This document shows, piece by piece, positions 51,550 to 61,835 of a DNA stretch of 64,000 nucleotides (positions are counted from its first letter, which is position 1; every line of letters begins with the position of its first letter). The DNA is from Archegozetes longisetosus (Eukaryota; Arthropoda; Arachnida; Sarcoptiformes; Trhypochthoniidae): assembly GCA_018873245.2 (NCBI GenBank), contig JAEMBT020000001.1, positions 8,582,220-8,646,219 of the forward strand, given 5' to 3'. The position numbers and the translations under genes are program-made. The notes beneath the pieces were generated by a model, which saw only the letters and a list, made by a program, of their open reading frames with translations, was not told the DNA's origin and did not search any database.

Positions 51550-51910
51550 GACCTCAGATTAAGCGAGATTACCCGCTTAATTTAAGTATATAAATAAGCG
51601 GTGAAAGTAAAATCAATTGGGATTCTCTTAGTAACAGCGAGCGAAAGGGAAGAACTCAGCGCCAAAGCCTGTTGTCATCAGGAGAACGGGAGATGCGATG
51701 CGAACGCAGCAGTGCATCGCACTTTATATCTGTAATACAAGTTCCCCTGACAAGAACTTTTTACATAGCTGGCGCTGTGCCCTTAGTTGTCACAAAATAT
51801 TGTGCACAAACTGTTCCATGCTCGAGTAAAGTTGCTTGAGGGCCTGCAAAAAAAGAGGGTACAGTCTGAAAGAACTAAGAGTCTGGGAACAGAATGCATA
51901 TCATAACCCC
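51550..51910 (+). rRNA. 28S rRNA, 5' fragment only
   Basis: It starts GACCTCAGATTAAGCGAGAT and continues through TACCCGCTTAATTTAAGTAT, AATAAGCGGTGAAAGTAAAA, AACAGCGAGCGAAAGGGAAG and a diverged D1 region to GAGTCTGGGAACAGAATGCA. After about 51910 the conserved 28S core (CAAGTACCGTGAGGGAAAGT in most eukaryotes) is not found. The fragment is therefore truncated. By about 52045 the sequence is homologous to the upstream region of RCC1-kinase copy A. Confidence 0.8.
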
Positions 51911-52334
51911 ATGTAATGAATGCATTGGTAGTGACTCCAAGTTTAGAGAAGGATAGGACTTTGAGTAGCAAAGTCTAAGTGAATGGGGACTGGGAGAGCG
52001 GAAAGTATAAGAGTAGCACGTAAGGCGTTAAGTGTGAAGTCAGGCAGCGATTCGTTTCTTCAGTATTTCATGACTCGAGGCGGAGAAAGAGTTGAACAGG
52101 AAAGAGATCTGTGGTGATAGAAATTTTGAGAGTGAATGAAAAGACTACCATTCTTCAGAAGAAAGACAAAGAACAGATTGAGGTGAACTGTTGAAGAAAG
52201 TGAAATTGGACTTCAACATGATAACGGATACTAGTTATCTGTGGATTCAAGTGACAGTCTATTCATAAAAATCTAACCCAGTGTCCAATAAAAGTATTTA
52301 TCAATAGCCATTGCTCTGACGTTGGACACATTGA

Positions 52335-52426
52335 GATAAGATAATTTTATCTATTTTTGCGTCAAAAAAACTTATCATTCGTTTCCATGAGAATCGAAAT
52401 TTTGTTGTTTATGTTCAAAAGTGAAA
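52335..52426 (+). promoter_or_regulatory. Conserved upstream block of RCC1-kinase copy B
   Basis: GATAAGATAA at 52335-52344 and CGTTTCCATGAGAA at 52380-52393, as in copies A and C. The ATG at 52387 opens a frame that overlaps the main start at 52427, out of frame with it. Confidence 0.6.
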
Positions 52427-55400
52427 ATGGAAGAAATTAACAAATATGAAATTTTCAAAGAATTGAAACTGAATCAAAGTTTTATCGAAAATGTCACACT
52501 TTTTTATGTTTTTAAAGTCTATTCTACTAAAGAAAAAACGTTTAAAACTAATGTAATTGTTGTCACAAAAGATGATGAAACTTTTGTTTTTGGTGATAAT
52601 TCTGAAGGAAATTTAGGTTCTAGGTTCAATTATTGGGGGCTATTAGGTTTTGGCCACGAGAATGAAATAAAGTTGATTCAGAATGAAGACTTGAGTAAAA
52701 AGAAAATCATTGATTTCAAAAATGGTTGGAACGATGTAATTGCGCGCACTGTTGATGGAAAAGTTTATTGTTGGGATCGGAATTATAAACCGAAATTGAA
52801 TCAAAGTTTGAGTGATAAAAATGTTATCGATATTTCTTGTGGTAATTGGCATTCACTTGTTTTGACAAATGAGGGTCAAGTTTATGCATGGGGTTGGAAT
52901 TATTATGGACAGATTGGGGATGGAAGTAATGAATCTGTGTCAATTCTATTTCACGTGAATAAATTTAATAGAGAGAAAGTGAAAGCGATTGCATGTGGTG
53001 CTCGACATTCAATGGCTTTGACAGAGAAAGGTAATGTGTTCAGTTGGGGTTCAAATAATTATGGTCAACTGGGTTTCAAAAATTTAAAAGGATTAGATTC
53101 AGTAAATGCACCGAAACAGATCGAAATTAGTGAATTTTTTGAGAAAATAAGTTGTGGTCAGGATCACAGTTTATTGTTATCACATGATGGCGATATTTAT
53201 GTGTTCGGTAGTAATCATGCCGGACAACTCGGAGATGAAACAATCACTGGAAAAAGTGAAACTCCGTTGAAATTGAAGAGTGAAAACAAGTTCATCGATA
53301 TCGCGTCACATTGCAAATACAGAATTTCAATGGCTTTATCAATGAAAGGAAAGATTTTTATTTGGGGTTATTGTGGAAACGCAGTGATAAAAACTCCGAT
53401 TGAGACACAATTCAAAAGTTTCAATGGGGTCTTCGCTCATTACGAACAAATCACATACAAGACAATTGTTATCGATAAAATATTTGGAAACGGAATTTAT
53501 TCTCAAGTATTCACTGAATCCAAAGTGATTGGTTCTGGAAGTTTTGGCATTGTAAGTGAAGCAAGAAATCGAATAAACAATAAATCATTTGTCATTAAGA
53601 AAATTCCAATCAATCTGATGACTTGTGAAAGAGTGACAAAGGAAGTGGATATTTTATCTCAACTAAAAAGTGACTTTGTTGTCAAGTTGAAATCTTTCTG
53701 GACTGAAGATAATTATATCAAAACAAACGGTTATAACAAGTATGAAAATCTAAGTTCAGGACATGTAGTATTTAATCCTCAAAATTCTCTCTTATTACAC
53801 ATTCAAATGGGGTTGTGTTCTTTCACACTTAAAGATGCCATAAGTAAATTGAATAATGAGTTGAATCATAAACCTTTAGAAACAATGAATTCTGTGGGTT
53901 ATTACATCGCTAGTGAACTGTTTGTAGAAATACTAGAAGCTGTCAAGTTTTTGCACGAACTAAATCCACCAGTAACTCACAGAGATTTGAAACTATCGAA
54001 TATAATGATTACAAATAGATCAAATGGCAGGTTTATTAAGCTAGCTGATTTTGGATTAGCAAAAATTCATGAATTCGATGGACAATCGCATACCAAGTAT
54101 GCAGCTCCAGAAATGATGAGAGGAACAAACTATGACTCAAAGTCTGACATTTATAGTTTAGGATTCATATTACAAGATCTATTTAATATTGACATCAATG
54201 AGTAATCATAATCCTTGTATAATGATGTATAATGATCCTAGCATTGATGACTAATTGTTTTTATTTTCCTTCCACTATTTAGCCCAATTGGAGAAAATAC
54301 AGAATTAGAGACAAAATACTCATATTTGTTTGATTTAACTGAGCGTATTTTTGCTCCCACAAAAAACAAAAGACCAAGTTGTAAGCAAATACTGAGTGAT
54401 AGAAATATGTGGACTTTGAGTTCAGATGAACTAATGAGAGATAAACATATCGAAAACATTTTAAACGAAATTAAGACTATTGAAGAAAGTTTTCATTTGT
54501 ATTTCGTTCAAACAAAACTTAAGACACGATATGTGCGAGAATTCAAAGAACTGGAAATGATTGGAAGCGGAAGTTTTGGCAAAGTTTTCAAAGTATTCAA
54601 TTTATTTGATGAACAAAATTATGCTATGAAAAAGATTTTACTTACCGGTAATGTTTTTCAAAATGACTTTTTAATCATTTTATAATTATTTTAAAATACT
54701 ATTAAGAATTTTCTGATGAACTCAAAGAACAAAGTTCAAAACAATTAAAATTGATGACAAAACTCCAAAGCGATCATGTCGTGCAGTATAAAAATTCGTG
54801 GATCGAAAACAATGAAATTCTTTACATTCAAATGGAATTATGTTTTAGTACCTTAAAAGACATATTACTGAAGAAGAGAAACGAGTTTCAAAGACAAGAA
54901 TTTCAACCAATGTCTCGACTTGAATATTACGTCTCAGGCGAATTATTCAAAGAAATATTAGAAGCTGTCAACTTCTTGCATGAACAAAATCCTCCAATAA
55001 TTCACAGAGACTTAAAACCTACAAATATTCTAATAACTAGTGGAATAAATGGCAGATTCATAAAGTTAGCCGATTTTGGCTTAGCTTTGGTCCACAAATT
55101 TGATGAACAAACTCATACTCAAGGTTTAGGCACCATAAAATATACTGCACCAGAAGTTCTTGCAGGCAGGAGTTATGACTTGAAAACAGACATTTATAGT
55201 TTGGGTTCTGTCGCTCAACGAGTATTTGATATTGATATCTACTCGTAAGTAAATTGTCAAAAATGATGATTATATTGACTATCTTAAGGATAATTTTTCT
55301 ATTATATTTTCCTAGATTCTCAGATGATTCAATAACAGATCCACTATTAAATGAAAAGTATCTGGCTATCTATAAAATTATTGGGGGAATGGTGTCACCA

Positions 55401-55616
55401 ATGAAAAATTTGAGACCAAATTGTAATCAGATATTGAGAGAAAAAAATTCATGGGTTTTAGATATTAAGAAAGTAGAAAATGATTTTATTCAGTTATCAT
55501 CAACTGAACAACCCATTGAAGACAATTTTCACAAGTATTTCATCAAAACAAAAATTAAAGCACTTAATCGATCGATCAGTGTTTCAAGGTTTGTTACAGA
55601 AAAAATCGTTGGTTGA
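52427..55616 (+). CDS. RCC1-repeat protein with two tandem PEK-like kinase domains, copy B (intact)
   Basis: Four exons, 52427-54201, 54283-54647, 54707-55244 and 55316-55616. Introns are 59-81 bases and phases agree throughout, giving 992 residues. Order: a short N-terminal segment (YEIFKELKLNQSF); RCC1-type propeller repeats at about 45-345 (VYAWGWNYYGQIGDGS, VFSWGSNNYGQLGF, IYVFGSNHAGQLGDE); kinase 1 from about 361 (GSGSFGIVSE, FVIKKI, HRDLKLSN near 516, DFGLA near 540, AAPEMM); a helical tail (EESFHLYFVQTKLKT). This passes without a break into kinase 2 from about 677 (GSGSFGKVFKVF, AMKKI, HRDLKPTN near 812, DFGLA near 834, TAPEV). Kinase 1 has an N-lobe insert (TEDNYIKTNGYNKYE onward), as eIF2-alpha kinases do. 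Both kinases keep Lys, HRD-Lys and DFG, so both could be active. The join equals the C-terminus of one copy fused to the linker of another, as unequal crossing-over would make. The function is unknown. Confidence 0.9.
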
Positions 55617-56652
55617 GCAAAGTTCTCAATGGAATCAATTTCGTACTGTCTGCTTATTTTTCAACTTTAATTCGAAACATCAAATGAATAACAATGAGTA
55701 CAAATCTGAGCGGCTGTAAAGGTACGAGTAGTGCTGATCAGGCCCAGGTCCAAGAGGTCTTTCTGAAAGACCCGAACATTGACCTGAATCTCTATTTGAA
55801 AACCTAGACCTGAACCTCTCATATAATTCCAAACCCGAACCTCTCATAGGACCTCTTTTAAAGATCTGAACCCGGACCTGAACCTCAACTGTATTTTGTT
55901 TATTTGAATAAAAAGTATCAAATTGTAGAACTCGAACATTTCACAAAATGAGTTAATGCCGCTTTTGAAGTAAGATATCAAACCTCTATCATTTGCTCGA
56001 ATCGAATCTTAAAATCTTCCATTAGGTTACAATAAATCCGTTGACTAATAAGGCGCTATATTTTAATCGCCAAAATTTTCATTGCTATATTACACTAACT
56101 CTTGAAATTTTTTATTTAAGCGTTAAACCAGTTGTTTAATGTATAAAATCAGAGAGAAAGTAATACCTTAAAGTCATTTCATACTGAATCAAGACTTAAC
56201 GCTCATTATTTGTTTTTATTAATCTTCCTAAATGTTAATTACTTGACTGCTGCCATACGAACTGTAAGGCAAACACTCAATAAGTTTATGCGGAATGATT
56301 TTTGAATGGGTGCTAAGAGCAAACTTTTAAAGTTTTATTAATATTTTGCAAATAAATTTACAAAATGTCTTAAATTGAGTATATAAAGTTTGTATTGGGC
56401 CTTAATTGTTATTAACTCAACTGAATCTAGATTCACTTAGAGCTCAATAAACCAATGATTAATTGAATTTCAATAATTGAGATTTTAGTTTAGGTTTTAT
56501 TTTCCTCATTCTTTAAGTATCCAAAGCTTTGTTACACAAAAGTAAAAATCTAGTTTTGATTTCAACCAACTGACAGAAAAAGATAATTATTTATTGATAA
56601 TTGAAATCAAATTCTACGTAGTAAAAGACTTGAAATTTATTTGAGTTATCAC
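55617..56652. other. Spacer with low-complexity block
   Basis: The 3' region of copy B. It includes a degenerate GACCTGAACCTC-type repeat at 55735-55900, then plain AT-rich DNA. Confidence 0.45.
55735..55900. repeat. Degenerate GACCTGAACCTC-type repeat
   Basis: Eight or so imperfect copies of a 10-14 base word of the form (G)ACC(T/C)GAACCTC, with two longer direct matches (CCGAACCTCTCATA-like). It contrasts with the AT-rich flanks. Confidence 0.6.
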
Positions 56653-57074
56653 CAGAGAAACCCAAAATAGGTTAAAAATAGGTAAAATCATGAAATAGTG
56701 AAACAAACCCTCATACTAATTGTTCAAGTTTTTATCAGAAAACAATCAAATGACTAAACACTAAATGAATCGTTATTTTTAATACATATTAAGGTTTCAA
56801 TACATTACTCACACATATGTCAAAAAATTTAATTTATTATCTTAAGCAATGAATATCACTATTTAAAACACGTTTATTTATTTATTTACTTATGTAGTGT
56901 TATGTTATGCTTTTATAATTTTTGTAAATTGTTATTCAAAGTTGAAAAAACTTAAGAGATAACCAAAAACTATTCATTTGATAATTTTTTGATAAAAACT
57001 TGAACCATTAGTATGAGGGTTTGTTTCACTATTTCATGATTTTACCTATTTTTAACCTATTTTGGGTTTCTCTG
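56653..57074. mobile_element. Short hAT-like MITE with long inverted arms and 8-bp target duplication
   Basis: It begins CAGAGAAACCCAAAATAGG and ends with the inverse at 57074. Inverted arms of about 95 bases are nearly identical (shared GGTAAAATCATGAAATAGTG and AACAAACCCTCATACTAA). It is flanked on both sides by GTTATCAC (56645-56652 and 57075-57082). A CAG terminus plus an 8-bp duplication fit hAT. It is 422 bp and non-coding. Near-identical arms imply a young insertion or a strong fold-back. Confidence 0.88.
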
Positions 57075-57082
57075 GTTATCAC

Positions 57083-58048
57083 CTTTAAGTTTAAACTATT
57101 GAGTTGAACTGACCTAAAAGTCAGTTCACACCCCTATTCAACTTAAATAGTCACTTTTTTGTACTTTTGCAACTCTTGCTTTGAGTTGACATATATTTTG
57201 TTATATATTGAAGATTTGTACAAAATATAATTAATAGTCATTTTCTGGTGTTGTTCTAAGTGGTTGGTAGGGCTGATTCAGTTCTTGCCTAATTATTAAA
57301 TCATTTACCAGTACTAAATAAATAGTTTTAGTGTCTAATATTTCACTGATCTGGAGAAACGAGCTGAATCCCAAATACGCCCTCCATGCCCACTACACTA
57401 TAAACTTCTAAAATGAAAATAAAATTTATATTTAATCTAAAATTTTTTGAAGTTTTCTGAAATCTTAGACTATTTCATACATGAATAATGAAGCCCCTTT
57501 TTAACTATAAAATTGTTCTGTAATCGTAGTATTTGTAGTAGTCAGTAGAGTGACCAGACCTAGAAATGACTTGAAGTCCCTAGAAATCGTACTCTGACTC
57601 CAGCCTCAATGAGAATGTCACTCCTTGAGATTACGAACTCCATGAGTAAAATTCTGAATTATACATTTTTTCATTTGGTATACAGTCTGTTTCAAAATTT
57701 TAAAACCACTCGACTTTTTGAATAATTTTTGAACGGAATTAGATAATTTGATGAAATTTGATAATAATACATCAAATATCAAGCTGTAAATATAACAGAA
57801 AACCTATCAATTTTCGAGTTGCATGAGTTGGTTTCTGCATAACGTAATTTAATGCAAAAATACACTTTTCAAATTTCAAAAAATCAAATCTAACACCTAA
57901 ATGAACCTCCATTACTAATAATAGTCTTGAATATACGACTTGGCAAAAATTGACTAAAGTTTGAAGAAGTTGAAGCGATGTTTCTTAAAGCATTATCTCT
58001 ATGTAAAACTCAATTTTTAGTGCCAATTGGTTGACCAAATGGTAGCAA
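57083..58048. other. AT-rich spacer
   Basis: No gene or repeat recognised. Confidence 0.4.
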
Positions 58049-58305
58049 ATGCATACCGAGTGTATAAATATGTCCTAGACTTCATTTTATGATTTGTGAA
58101 GGCCATATTAGTCATTTGATTATAGCCGTGGCTGGCTCACACCATGACCTAACTGCCGCCCTCCAACCCATTGAAACTATTGAACTTATTTAATCAGACA
58201 GTTGTGATCCTGAGAGCTGGCCACGGCTATAATCAAATGACTAATATCGCATTCACAAATCATAAGATGAAGTCTTTAGAACATGTTTATTCACTCGGTA
58301 TGCAT
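58049..58305. mobile_element. Fold-back MITE, ~85-bp arms
   Basis: The ends ATGCATACCGAGTG and their inverse frame a 257-bp hairpin. Shared arm blocks include TGATTTGTGAA, CATTTGATTATAGCCGTGGC and GACTTCAT, around a loop of about 75 bases. TA occurs at both borders of the CCGAGTG core, so a TA target (Tc1/mariner-type) is possible. Non-coding. Confidence 0.8.
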
Positions 58306-58740
58306 CACATAATAAAAGATTATCTCATTTTAGTTATTAATTAGTTTATATATATAAAAGTTTTATATAATGTTGTAAATAATAAAAAAAAGTTATCCTT
58401 GATTCTATTTGTTCTGTTGGTTATCATAATCTTGAAAAATATAATAGAGTTTGATATTTTCGTGTTTATAATCTTTTCCACTTTTATAATTGTGAGATTC
58501 GAGCAGAAGAGGGTCTGTGGCAAAAGAAATTTTAAGAGAGGTAACGGAAATAAAATCAATGTAATCATTGCCACACAAAGAGTCACACACACATTGGATC
58601 AACACACGGATGAGTGAAACCATCGTTTCAATTAATTGATCACATAATGAAAATGCTTATCTTTATAAGATCTCAAAAGTACAATTATACAAATATGTTT
58701 TGTACAAAACAGTATTCTATCTATATCTTACTTTGGATAT
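58306..58740. other. Short spacer downstream of copy C
   Basis: AT-rich. Short open frames at 58341-58623 on both strands overlap each other and have no supported function. Confidence 0.4.
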
Positions 58741-60892
58741 TTATCTAAATCTAAGATTTTTGATGAAAAATTTGTGGAAACTTTCTTCTATCGACTGTTC
58801 ATTTAATGATAATCGAGAAAATTCGATTTCTAATCCGTTTATATCCAAAGCCTATAAACTTTTTTCTCAATATTTGATCACAACTGGGTCTCTTGTTTCT
58901 CCTTCGTTCCATCATTGCTAATACTATATCATTAATTTTCGAATATTTTGCATTTAATAGTGGATCTGATATTGGGTTACTTGAAGACCTGATGAATTAA
59001 AATTTGATAATTTATGAAAAACAAATTTTTATAAAACTCACGAATCAATATCGATATCAAATACTCGTTGAGTGACAGAACCCAAACTATAAATGTCTGC
59101 TTTCAAATCATAACTCCTGCATGCAAGAACTTCTGGTGCAATATATTTAATAGTTCCCAAACCTTGAGTATGAGTTTGTTCATCAAACTCGTGAATCTCA
59201 GCTAATTTAACAAATCTTCCATTTTGTCCATAAGTGATTAAGATATTTGAAGGCTTTAAATCTCTGTGAATTATTGGGGGATTTAGTTTATGCAAATAAT
59301 TAATGCCTTTCAATATTTCTTTGAACAATTCGCTAGAAATATAATATTCCAGTCGAGACATTGGTTGAAATTCAATTCTTCGAAACTCCATTCTCTTTTT
59401 CAGTAATATATCTTTTAAAGTACTGAAACATAATTCCATTTGAATGAAAGGAATTTCATTGTTTTCGATCCATGAATTTTTATACTGCACAATATGATCG
59501 CTCTGGAGTTTTGCCATTAATTTCAATTCTTTCAAACTCTTCTCTTTGAACTCATTGGAAAATTCTGAAAAGTATTTAAAAATAATCAGAAAAATATTCA
59601 AAAAGTCATTTTAAAAACATTACGGCTGAGTAAAATTTTTTTGATTGCATAATTTTGTTTGTCGAACAAATTTAATACTTTAGAAACTTTCCCAAATCTT
59701 CCACTTCCAATCATTTCTAATTCTTTAAATTCTCGTTTATATTTTTTCTCATTAGTCAAATCATTTTTTTGTGGCATCGCGAGAGCTCCTGATTGAGGTT
59801 TCAGCGGAACAATAATTGCTGGATCATTGAATTGTTTGAGATTTTGAGTAAGTTTATTTTCAATACTCATTGTTTTGTACGTGATTTGCTTGTAATGAGC
59901 GAAAACCTCATCAAAACTTATGAATTTTGTCTCATTCGGAGTTTTAATCATTTCTTCTCCACATCGACCCCATATGAAAATAACTCCTTTTTCTGATAAA
60001 GCCATTGAAATGCTGTAATTCCAATGTGACGCGATATTAATGAATTTGTTTTCGCTCTTTAATTTCAACGGAGTTTCACTTTTCTCTATGATTGTTTCAT
60101 CTCCGAGTTGTCCGTAATCATTACTACTGAACACATAAATATCGCCATCACGTGATAACAATAAACTATGTTCTGGACCACAACCTATTTTCTCAAAAAC
60201 TTCACTTATTTCGATTATTTTCGGTACATCTATCGAATTAAGTTCTTTCAAATTTTTGAAACCAAGTCGTCCAAAATTATTCGAGCCCCAACTGAGCACA
60301 TTTCCTTTCTCTGTTAAAACCATTGAATGCCAATAACCACATGCAATCGCTTTCACTTTCTCTCCATTAAACTTATTCGCATGAAATGAAATTGACACAA
60401 ATTCATCCAATTCATTCTTTCTATTCCCAATCTGCCCATAATAATTGCTACCCCACGCATAAACTCGACCGTCAATTGTTAAAGCAAGTGAATGTGCATC
60501 TCCACAACAAATATCGATAATATTGTTGTCATCCAAATGCTGATTCAGTTCTGGTTTGTATATTTTTTCATCATTTCTTCCATTCCCTAAAACTCCAAAA
60601 TAATTCTCACCCCAACAATAAACTCTTCCATCAACTGTGCGGGCAATTGAATGATACTGACTATTCTTAAAATCAATTATTTGTTTGTTACTCAAGTTTT
60701 CATTTTAATCAACATTTTTATTTCATTTGAGTGATTAAAACCTAAAGAAAAAGTTTCGTCATCTTTTATAATAACGATTACACTAATTTTACTGCAATAA
60801 TCTTTAAAAACATAAAAAAGTTTGATATTTTCGATGAAATCTTGATTCAGCTTCAATTCTCTGAAGATTTTATATTCTCCATATTCTTGCAC
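58741..60892 (-). pseudogene. RCC1-repeat / PEK-like kinase fusion, copy C (decayed, DFG lost)
   Basis: Same layout as copy A on the opposite strand: RCC1-type repeats (VYCWGENYFGVLGNGR, VYAWGSNYYGQIGN, VLSWGSNNFGRLGF), a linker, then one kinase. Introns are at 59565-59623 and 58989-59041. About 10 bases are missing after the expected ATG, so the RCC1 frame has no ATG start (GTG at 60890-60892 is only an open-frame limit). A one-base loss near 60707 changes the frame before LSNKQIIDF. In the kinase, HRDLKPSN and IAPEV are kept, but KLADFGLAKIHEF in copy B is KLAEIHEF here. This is an in-frame loss that removes the DFG metal-binding motif. The last exon (58988-58741) has a further frame change and a TAG where B has Trp. 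The long RCC1-linker frame (60695-59598) is still open, suggesting recent decay. Confidence 0.82.
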
Positions 60893-60955
60893 AGAAAAAT
60901 TTCTTTTCTCATGGAAACGAAAGATAAAAATTTTTACAACGCATTTTATCTTATC
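60893..60955 (-). promoter_or_regulatory. Conserved upstream block of RCC1-kinase copy C
   Basis: On the - strand, GATAAGATAA (60955-60946) followed by CGTTTCCATGAGAA, in the same order as copies A and B. It survives although the gene is broken. Confidence 0.55.
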
Positions 60956-61100
60956 TTGTTAAACACCTGAATAGCGGCTGTTGTTAAATATTTTAGTAGG
61001 TTTCATTTCTTCCCAATCTTGTGGAATCCATTACCACTCTTCAGATTAAATTTTTTCGCCACAGATCTACGTTTTCTGCTACACTTTCTCTGCTTAGAAC

Positions 61101-61695
61101 ATTGGACATTATGGATTCCCTAGAACCTAGTATCATGATGTTTTAGATATATTCTCTACTCAATAAATGAAACGTCTCATAGAAGACGCGATGCTCTAGA
61201 GCCATTAGAATCAAATTTCGGCCCCAAGGGTCCATAGCCTCTCAACGTGGTATCAATCGATAGAACTCATCGACTTGAGTCTCAGTCTTAAAAGTCTAGG
61301 ACCTTTGGTACAGATGATAGGAGTCCCTTTCGTGGTCAAGTATAGTAGATTTAAAGGTGCAGGCTCACTAGAAAAGAGCCTAATATTGAACCTCTTGGCG
61401 AACATGATTAATGCAATCGCAAATACGCTGAGCTTTTGTTCAGATTTTGAAGATTTCTGCCCTCGAAAGTGACTTGTATCTTCGGTACCGAAGGTCCTAT
61501 ACCTTTAAAGCTGAAACCATAAGACTCGACTCGACAAGTTTTATCGATCGATACCCATGTTTAGGGGCTATGGACCCTAGGGAACTAAGTTGGATCCTGA
61601 GGGCCTTAGGGCCTTGGTGAGATATTTCATTTATTGAATAGAGAAGAATTTATCTAAAATATGTTCCTAGGTTCTCGGGAACTCATTGTGTCAAT
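61101..61695. mobile_element. Inverted-repeat element, ~220-bp arms
   Basis: Diverged inverted arms share AGAACCTAG, TTTTAGATA, TCAATAAATGAAA, GGGTCCATAGCC and GACCTT-GGTAC. The outer ends are ATTGG-ACA and its inverse (…TGTCAAT). The element is 595 bp, richer in G+C than the flanks, and has no coding capacity. It lies just upstream of copy C's conserved promoter block, about 145 bases from its GATA motif. The target duplication is unclear. Confidence 0.68.
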
Positions 61696-61835
61696 TTTTC
61701 TTTAGTGCCGCCATCAAACTTGTTAAATAAATAGAAATTAAATCAATACAAAAACACATTGTTTCATTTTTTCCATCGTCTATCTCGAGAAAATATATTA
61801 AAGATAGCGAATTGATTTAACTGAGGTCGCGTTAA

